Source of the DNA: JBGTLW01 sp041743835
GTDB lineage: Bacteria > Planctomycetota > Phycisphaerae > Phycisphaerales > Phycisphaeraceae
Direction of reading: 5' to 3'
Length of the DNA: 15,427 nt
Assembly (NCBI GenBank): GCA_041743835.1
Contig: JBGTLW010000407.1
Span: forward strand, 1-15,427
Each line of letters begins with the position of its first letter. Position 1 is the first letter of the stretch. The position numbers and the translations under genes were made by a program. Shown here piece after piece: positions 6,419-12,546 of this stretch. The notes beneath the pieces were generated by a model. The model worked only from the letters and a program-made list of their open reading frames with translations. It was not told the origin of the DNA and searched no databases.

Positions 6419-8709
6419 CCGCCACCCCCTCGCGCCGCAGTACCGCGAGCACCGGTTTCCTGACTGAACTTCCCCACCGAGGCCGGGGTCGCGTTGGGGC
6501 GACCGAGTTGATCGTAGGATATATCCACCGGAGGCTGATGCGTTCCACGGACGGCCACCACGCGGTTGAGTTCGTCGAAGGTTTGTATGGTATCGGTACC
6601 ATCGGAGTAAACGATGCGCGTCACGCGATCCTTCTCGTCGTACTCGTAAGCCACACGCCCCAACGCTATCGTGGTCTCGGCGACCAACCTACCACGCAGA
6701 TCAAACTCTTTGACTTCGCGCTCGCGGCCCGGCGGATCGAAGGTGTGCTTGGCGATCTGCCCGTTGGCGTGATATCGGTAATCGTCGCGGTTGCCTCGCC
6801 CATCCTGACGCTGAGACACCCGGCGCATGGCGTCGTAGCGGATGGACCAGCGGCCAGAACCGCCGGGCGTCTGCGTCATCTGGCTCAGGCGGCCGCCACG
6901 GTCGAACGTAAACCGCTCCTTGCCGCCATCGAGCCAGGCGATCTCGACGATCCGGCCGAGGGGGTCACGGCCGATCGTGGTTAACCGAGTTTCCGCAGGG
7001 AACTTGAGGCCTTGCCCTTCAGGCTTCATCGCAAACAGTGCGTTCGCCTCACCCTCGCCTGACTCATCAAGCCCGCTCTTGATTTTGGCTTTGCGGAGTT
7101 CGGCGATTTGGATCAGATGACCCGCCTCATCAAAAACCCAACGCCGGGAAGTGCCATCAGGCAGAGTCAGGCCGTGCAAGCGCCCCCATTCGTCACTTCG
7201 AATCACGAAGCGTGCTTTACCCATTCTTGCTTCGACGAGGTCGCCCCGCGCATCGTAGGTATAAGTCGCAACCGGATCGGCCTTGGGGTCGTCGCGGACA
7301 GCCTTGACCCGGCCAAGTTCATCAAGTTCGACCAAAGGCTGCCCTCCGAAGTGGGTCGCCGCCCATCCTCGGTCGCTGGCTCCGGAAGAGCCGGCATCAT
7401 TTTCGTTGGACTCGCTTTCGAGCCGCTTCAATTCGTAGTTCCACCGCGGAACCGAAGCGCCAACAATCAACCCACGGGGCGACAGACGCTCAGGGCGCGC
7501 GGAGGCGTCGGAGAAGATTTTCCCACTGAGTACCTGCTCCCGGTGCCGATAGGTATCCACCGCCATCGGTACCGGCCAATTGGGCTCGCCATATCCCTCG
7601 ATAAACCGCCAGCCGCTGGCCTTCTTATCTTTCTTGTGGTTGGCGTAATAAACCTGGCGGAACCGATACGAGCCGTCCGCGTCGTAACGGATCACGACGG
7701 TGGTGGCGGGCGGTGACTTGTTGCCGCCTTCGGAGGTTTCCACGGAGATCACACGCCGCAACCCGTACTCATCCGTGAACGCGAAGAGCTTCCCGTCGGG
7801 GTGCCGTTCGTAGTGATACGATTGCAGCGATTGCTTGCCTGCGCCTTCGCCGACGAAGACCTCAAGCGAGGTGAGATAACCGCGATCATCACGTTCGAAG
7901 GCCACATGCTTGTCGAATGGCAAACGGAGCCTCACGGGGCCCTGTGCGTCGGTTTCCGGCCGACCATAATCGAATACCGCCTTCTGTTGATTCGGATAAA
8001 TGATCTCGGCCGGTCGCCCCGCGTTGTCATAAGCGATACGGGTGACTCGCCCCGGCTGCGTGAGGAACTCAACCGCAACCAACCGCCAATCGCCCCCATC
8101 CCCGCCCCCGGAAGCTATCAGAGAACCGCCCGTTGAAGCACCTTGGACAAAATGATAGCGCCGACCATTCAGCGTCGCCGCCAAACCGTCGTCGGTCATC
8201 ACCAAGGCCGCTCCGCCGAACCCTGATCCCTCTTCCGATATAACCCCCAACCCCCTATTATCATCATCATGTGATTTACTTGGGGCAGGAGATCGGGCTG
8301 GGTTGGTTCCGGGGGTGGGCGTGGGTAGAGCGTTGAATTGATGCGGCTCGCCGCCAAGCAGCACGGTGACACCGCAGCCCTGGGTATTCCAGAACACGCC
8401 GTAGTTCGCGAGGGGCTGCCACGGCGACATGCCGCCACAGGTCACTTCCAGCAGTTGGTCCGCCCAGCCCAAGGGCGACGGGTCGAGGTTGACGCGGTGC
8501 CGCACTTGGTCCTTGCCGGTTATCTCCAGACTTGCCGGGGCAGGATTATTGGCGGGGTCGATGGCGTTGCCCGGGTCTGAGTAGGCGGGGAACACATAGC
8601 CCGGAGGCAGGGGCGGCTCCGTGGAGCCGACATCACCAATCGCGAAGCATGCCGGCGTGAGCAAGGCTCCCGCGAACAACATCCGGAACATCCAATCCAG
8701 GCTGCGCAT
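6415..8709 (-). CDS. secreted YD-repeat (RHS-like) protein 1 (764 aa)
   Basis: This is the first gene of the four-gene operon. I choose ATG 8709, preceded by GGTGAG about 6 bases upstream and directly followed by a signal peptide (about 1-23, cleavage near CFA-IG). An in-frame ATG at 8736 would add 9 residues. The N-terminal region carries PPGY at 35-38 and SPLGWAD at 78-84, as in YD protein 2. A low-complexity stretch at about 128-165 (Pro, Ser, Asp) and Gly-rich loops at 192-206 are additions relative to the paralogue. YD repeats occur from about 483 to 738, with units at 485, 526, 602, 625, 646, 669, 711 and 732. The protein ends soon after VRGTHQPPVD (720-729) with a Gly-rich tail and no toxin domain. 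YD proteins act as surface or secreted beta shells, so a binding or envelope role is inferred. Confidence 0.85.
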   Translation of the reverse strand: MRSLDWMFRMLFAGALLTPACFAIGDVGSTEPPLPPGYVFPAYSDPGNAIDPANNPAPASLEITGKDQVRHRVNLDPSPLGWADQLLEVTCGGMSPWQPLANYGVFWNTQGCGVTVLLGGEPHQFNALPTPTPGTNPARSPAPSKSHDDDNRGLGVISEEGSGFGGAALVMTDDGLAATLNGRRYHFVQGASTGGSLIASGGGDGGDWRLVAVEFLTQPGRVTRIAYDNAGRPAEIIYPNQQKAVFDYGRPETDAQGPVRLRLPFDKHVAFERDDRGYLTSLEVFVGEGAGKQSLQSYHYERHPDGKLFAFTDEYGLRRVISVETSEGGNKSPPATTVVIRYDADGSYRFRQVYYANHKKDKKASGWRFIEGYGEPNWPVPMAVDTYRHREQVLSGKIFSDASARPERLSPRGLIVGASVPRWNYELKRLESESNENDAGSSGASDRGWAATHFGGQPLVELDELGRVKAVRDDPKADPVATYTYDARGDLVEARMGKARFVIRSDEWGRLHGLTLPDGTSRRWVFDEAGHLIQIAELRKAKIKSGLDESGEGEANALFAMKPEGQGLKFPAETRLTTIGRDPLGRIVEIAWLDGGKERFTFDRGGRLSQMTQTPGGSGRWSIRYDAMRRVSQRQDGRGNRDDYRYHANGQIAKHTFDPPGREREVKEFDLRGRLVAETTIALGRVAYEYDEKDRVTRIVYSDGTDTIQTFDELNRVVAVRGTHQPPVDISYDQLGRPNATPASVGKFSQETGARGTAARGGGG

Positions 8710-8963
8710 CTGTTTCTCACCGAACCCAGCGCACAATCACCGCGCCGAGACAGTCGGGCATCGCCCGTCCTGCCGTATCCTTCATCAACCAACCCAAGCC
8801 AAGCAGCAGAATGCTCGCCTCCGAATGACAAAGCATCCGCTTCGACTTCTAACCAATCATCTGTGAAGACCCTGGAAAGATGAGGCAGGCCGCCACATCG
8901 TTCCCTCTCGGAATGCTCCTTCTCTCGGGCACCGCCCAAGATTACTCAGACGAACTGCGAGCA

Positions 8964-8991
8964 AAGGTAGCAAGATGAATCCGCCTGTCAA
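8964..8991 (-). promoter_or_regulatory. candidate promoter for the YD/TPR operon
   Basis: On the minus strand a perfect TTGACA (8991-8986) is followed after 16 bases by TACCTT (8969-8964). The -35 box is ideal, but the -10 box matches the sigma-70 consensus at only three positions. It would give a leader of about 250 bases before the start at 8709. It is the best candidate in the divergent region. Confidence 0.35.
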
Positions 8992-9045
8992 GACGATTTG
9001 TTAGTCGCTAGGGAAAATCCTATGAAGGCTGGATGAGCGGCATGT

Positions 9046-9059
9046 AAAAACAGGTTTTT
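9046..9059. repeat. short inverted repeat AAAAAC-AG-GTTTTT
   Basis: Two 6-base arms flank a 2-base centre, which is too tight for a hairpin but suitable for a dimeric DNA-binding protein. It sits between the two divergent promoter candidates, so an operator is possible. A chance AT-rich palindrome is the alternative. Confidence 0.3.
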
Positions 9060-9150
9060 CACCCGCATCCTTAGCGCTCCAGCAACCATCCGCGCCGCTG
9101 TGCAATACTTTTCACATAACAAAATAGTCGGGCGGCACCATCATCGGACT

Positions 9151-9159
9151 TGCTATATT
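9151..9159 (+). promoter_or_regulatory. candidate extended -10 promoter for the DUF1573 operon
   Basis: TGCTATATT matches an extended -10 element (TGn plus TATATT) about 39 bases before the ATG at 9198. No convincing -35 box lies 16-18 bases upstream, which is tolerable for extended -10 promoters. The ribosome binding site AAGGGGG follows at 9184-9190. Confidence 0.35.
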
Positions 9160-9197
9160 GATGCGTCTGCGCACCACCACCTGAAGGGGGTACAGCC

Positions 9198-10205
9198 ATG
9201 CCCAACCGTTTGTTGACCGGGATTTTTTTGATTTGCATTTTCAACATCGCATTCCAATCGTTGGCCGATGAGCCATCGCCACGCCTGGAAGTCGATCAGT
9301 CCGAATACGAATTCGGCCAAGCGATCGAAGGGCGCAGTATCGATCACACGTTCGTGCTGACCAACACCGGCGACGCCGATCTGGTCATCGAGCGCATCAA
9401 GCCCGCGTGCGGGTGTACTTCTGCCCGGCAAATCGAGAACGTCACGCTCAGACCCGCTGAATCGCTCGAACTACCCGTCTCGCTATCGCTCAAGGGGCGA
9501 AGCGGTGGGCAACACAAAAGCGTCACCATCTACTCCAACGACCCCGGGAATCGTGAACTCAAGGTCTGGATGAAGGGAGAGGTCATAAGGCCCATTCAGA
9601 TGGAGCCCGCATCGTTAGCGCTGGGGCGCTTCGACATTGAGGCGAAGCCATCAGCATCCGTTCAACTCATTGCAGCAGATGGGCGACAGTTCATGATTGA
9701 AGCGGTGGTCGCCAGTTCAAGTTTGATTGAAGCCTCTTTTGAAGAGGTCGTGGCGGGTGAGGTTTACCGGGTCAATATTCAAGTGAATGGAGCTTTGCCC
9801 GAGGGGCAGATTGCCCAGACCTTGACCATCAAGACTTCCGACCCCGACGCGCCAACGCTCACCGTGCCGATCATGGGGCATGTGATGTCAGACTTCGCGG
9901 TCGCGCCTCGTGAATTGGTGCTGCTGAGTTCGTCCGCAACCAGCACCCGTTACATCATGATCGGGCCGGGAGCCATCCAATCGTTCGAGATCACCGATGT
10001 GGAAGTGCCCGACGATCAGATCACCGCGACCATCCTCAAAGCGGGCAAACAAGGCTACCGGGTCCGGCTCAGCAATGTCCCGAGTGACTCCACTCTCGAT
10101 GGCAAGCTCGTCACCCTCACCACGAACAACGAAGTACGACCCACAATCACGGTACCGATCCGTGTGATCTCCACAGAGCTTGAACACATTGGGACGCCGG
10201 AATGA
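9198..10205 (+). CDS. exported DUF1573-domain protein (335 aa)
   Basis: An N-terminal signal peptide (about 1-23, cleavage near SLA-DE) is followed by three beta-sandwich segments of the ASH/HYDIN-like type: about 31-128, 129-230 and 231-325. The first has the DUF1573 hallmarks: FVLTNTGDADLVIERI (52-67), KPACGCT (68-74) and the SNDPGNRELKVWMKG strand region (113-127). The CGC pair at 71-73 is typical of DUF1573 proteins of planctomycetes and Bacteroidetes. Their exact function is unknown, though they are exported and often lie near thiol-redox genes. The second and third segments lack the cysteines. AAGGGGG with a 7-base spacer supports the ATG. The stop overlaps the next start (ATGA), so the rhodanese gene is probably translated in coupling. 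Confidence 0.88.
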   Translation: MPNRLLTGIFLICIFNIAFQSLADEPSPRLEVDQSEYEFGQAIEGRSIDHTFVLTNTGDADLVIERIKPACGCTSARQIENVTLRPAESLELPVSLSLKGRSGGQHKSVTIYSNDPGNRELKVWMKGEVIRPIQMEPASLALGRFDIEAKPSASVQLIAADGRQFMIEAVVASSSLIEASFEEVVAGEVYRVNIQVNGALPEGQIAQTLTIKTSDPDAPTLTVPIMGHVMSDFAVAPRELVLLSSSATSTRYIMIGPGAIQSFEITDVEVPDDQITATILKAGKQGYRVRLSNVPSDSTLDGKLVTLTTNNEVRPTITVPIRVISTELEHIGTPE

Positions 10206-10753
10206 GCAACGTAGTGTCGCCAGTTGAAGCTATAGGCCACGCCGCGCCGATCGTTCGGTCGCGCCGGTCGCTGGGGCTCGATGTCTTGGTGTTGGTCAGT
10301 ATTGCCGCGCTGTTGGCGTTGGCCTCGAACGCGGTCTCGCTCGTCGGCATCAACTGGGTCAGTTCCACCAAGCCGCGGACCAATGGCGTTGAAGCACAGG
10401 AACACATCAGGAACTTGGGCTTCGATCCGGTTGATCTTGCCTACGCCCAAAAGATCGTTGCGGACGGGCAACACCTGATCTTCGATGCCCGATCCGCCAT
10501 CGCGTTCGCCAAGGGTCATCTTCCGGGGGCGATGTCGTTGCCGAGCAAAGACGCGCAAACCCGAGTCAGTGAGTTTCTACCACTACTTATGCCTGAACAG
10601 CCCGTCATGGTTTATTGCTCGGGTCATTCATGCACCGACTCCCTGGATCTGGCCATTGTATTAAAGCAGCAGGGGCTTGCGCGTGTCTTGGTGTTTGCGG
10701 GAGGCTATGCCGAGTGGTCGCATGCAGGCTTGGAGTACGAGACCGGTGAGTAG
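10202..10753 (+). CDS. membrane-anchored rhodanese-domain protein (183 aa)
   Basis: One transmembrane helix is predicted at about residues 27-50, with a basic segment (RSRR, 19-22) before it. This suggests that the C-terminal domain faces the periplasm. Residues 75-180 form a single rhodanese domain: the strand HLIFDAR (91-97), GHLPGAMSLP (105-114), the catalytic loop YCSGHSC (138-144) with the probable active cysteine at 139, and the terminal VFAGGYAEWSHAGLEY (164-179). Rhodaneses transfer sulfane sulfur or act as thiol binders. The loop has a second cysteine at 144, which would allow a disulfide or a redox role. The gene lies between DUF1573 and MauE-like genes, overlapping the first by 4 bases, which fits an envelope sulfur or redox unit. 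One TTCCGGGGG copy (10521-10529) encodes part of LPGA. No strong separate ribosome binding site is visible. Confidence 0.88.
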   Translation: MSNVVSPVEAIGHAAPIVRSRRSLGLDVLVLVSIAALLALASNAVSLVGINWVSSTKPRTNGVEAQEHIRNLGFDPVDLAYAQKIVADGQHLIFDARSAIAFAKGHLPGAMSLPSKDAQTRVSEFLPLLMPEQPVMVYCSGHSCTDSLDLAIVLKQQGLARVLVFAGGYAEWSHAGLEYETGE

Positions 10754-11246
10754 CCGCGTCATAGAAACGATGATGCAGATGCGACCCAGGGATTTGTGGC
10801 GTCGAGGGTGGGTCTCCGCGATATGCCGCCTCACAATCGCGGCTTTGTTCGCATTCGCGGCCGTTGGCAAGGTGTTGGACCCGGAGGGATTTGCGGAAAC
10901 CATCGAGGCTTTTCAGCTAGTCCCTGGATGGGCGGTAAACCCGACCGCGATCCTTTTGCCTTGGATTGAGATCGTGGCAGCTTTCACGCTGGTCCTCCCC
11001 ACGCAGATGCGGGCTGCGTCGGCAATCATCCTCGGCATCCTGCTGAGCTGCTTCACATTGGCCATGCTCTGGGTAATCGCTAAAGACATCGACACCCAAT
11101 GCGGATGCTTCGGAACAACATGGACGTCCGGAGCAATCGGATGGTGGAGCGTGTCGCGGAATCTGCTGATGCTGGGAATCTTGATTGCCGCCCTCATACC
11201 GCCCCGGCCGGAGCCAGAAAGACAACTGGCAAAGGTCACCTTGTGA
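10746..11246 (+). CDS. MauE/DoxX-like membrane protein (166 aa)
   Basis: Four hydrophobic segments are visible at about residues 22-42, 66-86, 91-111 and 134-151. The first leads into VGKVLDPEGFAETI (40-53), the conserved GK region of MauE/DoxX-type proteins. A periplasmic or loop CGCFG lies at 119-123, the hallmark of MauE-like proteins. MauE proteins assist disulfide formation or electron transfer in the envelope, as in methylamine dehydrogenase maturation. No methylamine dehydrogenase genes are present, so a general redox role next to DUF1573 and rhodanese is more likely. I take GTG 10746, which overlaps the rhodanese stop by 8 bases and has GGAG 10 bases upstream. ATG 10770 is an alternative that leaves all helices intact. 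The gene ends the operon. Confidence 0.75.
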   Translation: MSSRVIETMMQMRPRDLWRRGWVSAICRLTIAALFAFAAVGKVLDPEGFAETIEAFQLVPGWAVNPTAILLPWIEIVAAFTLVLPTQMRAASAIILGILLSCFTLAMLWVIAKDIDTQCGCFGTTWTSGAIGWWSVSRNLLMLGILIAALIPPRPEPERQLAKVTL

Positions 11247-11334
11247 CCCATCGCTTCTTTATCTGTCACAAAACCCAATATTGCACTATGCAGGGTCCTT
11301 CACGAATTCACTGGGCAAGCAGGAGAGACGTGAC

Positions 11335-11433
11335 ATGCGTTGCGGTATCCGACCACTCTTCATAACAAAACAGCCGGTCGGCCGTGAGGCCGAGCCGGGC
11401 GCTTCCGGGGGTAAGGTTGTGACTTCATTCTAA
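11335..11433 (+). CDS. doubtful small ORF (32 aa)
   Basis: An ATG at 11335 is preceded by AGGAG with a 9-base spacer and followed by a 32-codon frame ending in TAA. It lies alone after the MauE-like gene and its last bases overlap the end of the minus-strand gene at 11430. The C-terminal half (VGREAEPGASGG) is encoded by the hairpin and a TTCCGGGGG copy, so it may be only structural DNA. I recognise no family, and the case for translation rests on the ribosome binding site alone. Confidence 0.25.
   Translation: MRCGIRPLFITKQPVGREAEPGASGGKVVTSF
11374..11398. terminator. possible bidirectional terminator hairpin between convergent operons
   Basis: CCGGTCGGCC, a GTGA loop and GGCCGA-G-CCGG form a 10-base-pair stem with one bulged G. 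It lies between the MauE-like gene and the convergent phage-like cluster, where a terminator is expected. No T-run follows on either strand, so intrinsic termination is uncertain. Confidence 0.35.
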
Positions 11434-11942
11434 TCGGTCGCGGCGTCATGCGGAACAGGAATCTTCGGCCACCACCCGAACGGGCAGCCCTCGGCCAGGT
11501 CGCGGGCCTTCTTCCGCAGGACGCACCCGCAGCCCCCGGAAGTGCCGGCCTCGCGCATCGACGCGAGCATAGGGCCACAAGTGAACACGTTCCCGTCCCG
11601 CCACACCGCGTGACTGCCGGGGCATTGGCGGCAGACGTTGAGCCGGGCCTCGACCTGTTCGTCGGTGGCACGGTCGATCCCGATGGAAGTCTTGGCGATG
11701 CTCCTGGCGGCGCGGGCGACGCGGCGGGTGACGCGGGCCGCCGCCCTGAGTTTTGACGCGGGTTGTGGCGGCGCACCTGACGCCCACCGCTTCCGCAGCA
11801 TGTCGAAGTCTTCGTCGCGGAGGGTGTACCACCCCTCGTCGCGGTTTACCGTCACCGCGTGGTTCAGCACATCCACCAGGTAGCCCGCCGGCCGTTGCTC
11901 GGCCTTGCGGTACAGGTTGTCCAACGACCTACGGCGCATCAT
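11430..11942 (-). CDS. cysteine-array protein at the end of the phage-like cluster (170 aa)
   Basis: The N-terminal third is basic (MMRRRSLDNLYRKAEQR) and the middle (about 62-85) is a basic, probably helical stretch. The C-terminal third carries an ordered cysteine array: C104-x2-C107, then C122-G, C138-G-C140 and C153-P, with GWWP at 156-159. This spacing resembles small zinc- or iron-binding proteins often found at the end of marine and environmental phage tail modules, where a CGC-x2-K element precedes CP-x-x-W. The start is uncertain. ATG 11942 and ATG 11939 both follow a GGGGGG run and overlap the upstream stop by 14 or 11 bases, while a GTG at 11975 has no clear ribosome binding site. 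Function is unknown; a metal-dependent role in virion assembly is inference. Confidence 0.7.
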   Translation of the reverse strand: MMRRRSLDNLYRKAEQRPAGYLVDVLNHAVTVNRDEGWYTLRDEDFDMLRKRWASGAPPQPASKLRAAARVTRRVARAARSIAKTSIGIDRATDEQVEARLNVCRQCPGSHAVWRDGNVFTCGPMLASMREAGTSGGCGCVLRKKARDLAEGCPFGWWPKIPVPHDAATD

Positions 11943-12546
11943 CACACCCCCCGGAATCTCCCGTCGTTTCGTCACATGCTGGGTCGGGCGTGCCCGGCTG
12001 GCAGTTGCCTTCGGCGTCCTTGCAGCAGTGGTTGGTCAGCACGGTGAAGCTGCCGGTCCATTGCTCGCTCGTCTCGTCGAACTCGTTCTCGCAGTATTCG
12101 GTCGGGCCGGTCCAGCCGCAGCAGTCGCCCGCGTGAGTGCCACCGGTGTCGCGGAGGGCGTCGGCCCAGTTGAAGTCCTCACGCTGCGACGCATTCATGT
12201 CCAGCGAGAACCCGAAGCTCCAGAGGACGGGTGTCGTGCAGATCGCCTCGACCGCGATGATCGCCGGCTCGGAGGTGCCGTCCCCGTAGTACACAATTCC
12301 GGGGGCGGGTGCGAACCAGAACCCGCAATCCGCGTAGGTCAGCCCCTGGGCCGCGACGCGGTAGTTGAGCCATTCGATGACCACCTCGCCGGAACACCCC
12401 TCCTCGCTCCAGATGCGGTTGCGGTAGGACGCATCGATGTCGATGACGCTCTGGTCGCTGAAGCAGCAGTTGCCGCAAGAGCAACAGGTGACCGGCGGCC
12501 CGCAGCAGTCGCACGGCCCGAGGTTGGTGCGGTCGCCCTTGGCCAT
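11929..12546 (-). CDS. cysteine-rich protein of the phage-like cluster (205 aa)
   Basis: The ATG at 12546 shares one base with the TAA of the upstream gene (TAATG) and follows GGAAGG by about 9 bases, so the two are probably coupled. The N-terminus holds a dense cluster, CDCC (12-15) and CCSCGNCC (21-28). Further cysteines are spread at 51, 74, 103, 142-143, 152, 174-175, 182, 191 and 201, 19 in all. The centre (about 45-135) has alternating hydrophobic and aromatic residues, such as VVIEWLNYRV and VLWSFGFSL, suggesting beta strands. No signal peptide or membrane segment is visible. Position after a tape-measure-like gene and a repeat protein suggests a virion or tail accessory protein with disulfides or bound metal. 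I do not recognise the family. Confidence 0.75.
   Translation of the reverse strand: MAKGDRTNLGPCDCCGPPVTCCSCGNCCFSDQSVIDIDASYRNRIWSEEGCSGEVVIEWLNYRVAAQGLTYADCGFWFAPAPGIVYYGDGTSEPAIIAVEAICTTPVLWSFGFSLDMNASQREDFNWADALRDTGGTHAGDCCGWTGPTEYCENEFDETSEQWTGSFTVLTNHCCKDAEGNCQPGTPDPACDETTGDSGGCDDAP

Larger units (their letters stand above)
8710..9197. other. divergent intergenic control region
   Basis: This 488-base stretch separates the minus-strand YD/TPR operon from the plus-strand DUF1573 operon. It is less GC-rich than its neighbours around 8990-9160. It holds one promoter candidate for each direction and a short inverted repeat at 9046-9059. The frame opposite 8520-8939 can be read as an ORF but overlaps the YD gene out of frame and has no family character. 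I see no tRNA or small RNA that I could support. Confidence 0.6.

Noticed and set aside
8225..8280. AT-richer run with CCCCC and ATC repeats as a regulatory or CRISPR-like repeat
   Set aside because: It is the coding sequence of a Ser/Asp linker in YD protein 1. No regularly spaced direct repeats occur here or elsewhere in the window.
481..8709. Polymorphic toxin and immunity locus
   Set aside because: The YD proteins end without a toxin domain or RHS core boundary, and the small downstream genes expected for immunity are replaced by large exported TPR proteins.
8520..8939. 139-codon minus-strand ORF over the operon leader
   Set aside because: It overlaps the YD protein 1 start in another frame and is Arg/Ser/Cys-rich. 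It has no recognisable domain.
10677..10745. Earlier TTG start for the MauE-like protein
   Set aside because: It lies inside the rhodanese coding region and adds 23 residues without family character.
11247..11429. tRNA or attachment site at the edge of the phage-like cluster
   Set aside because: I could fold no tRNA and saw no duplicated attachment core. The opposite edge lies outside the window.
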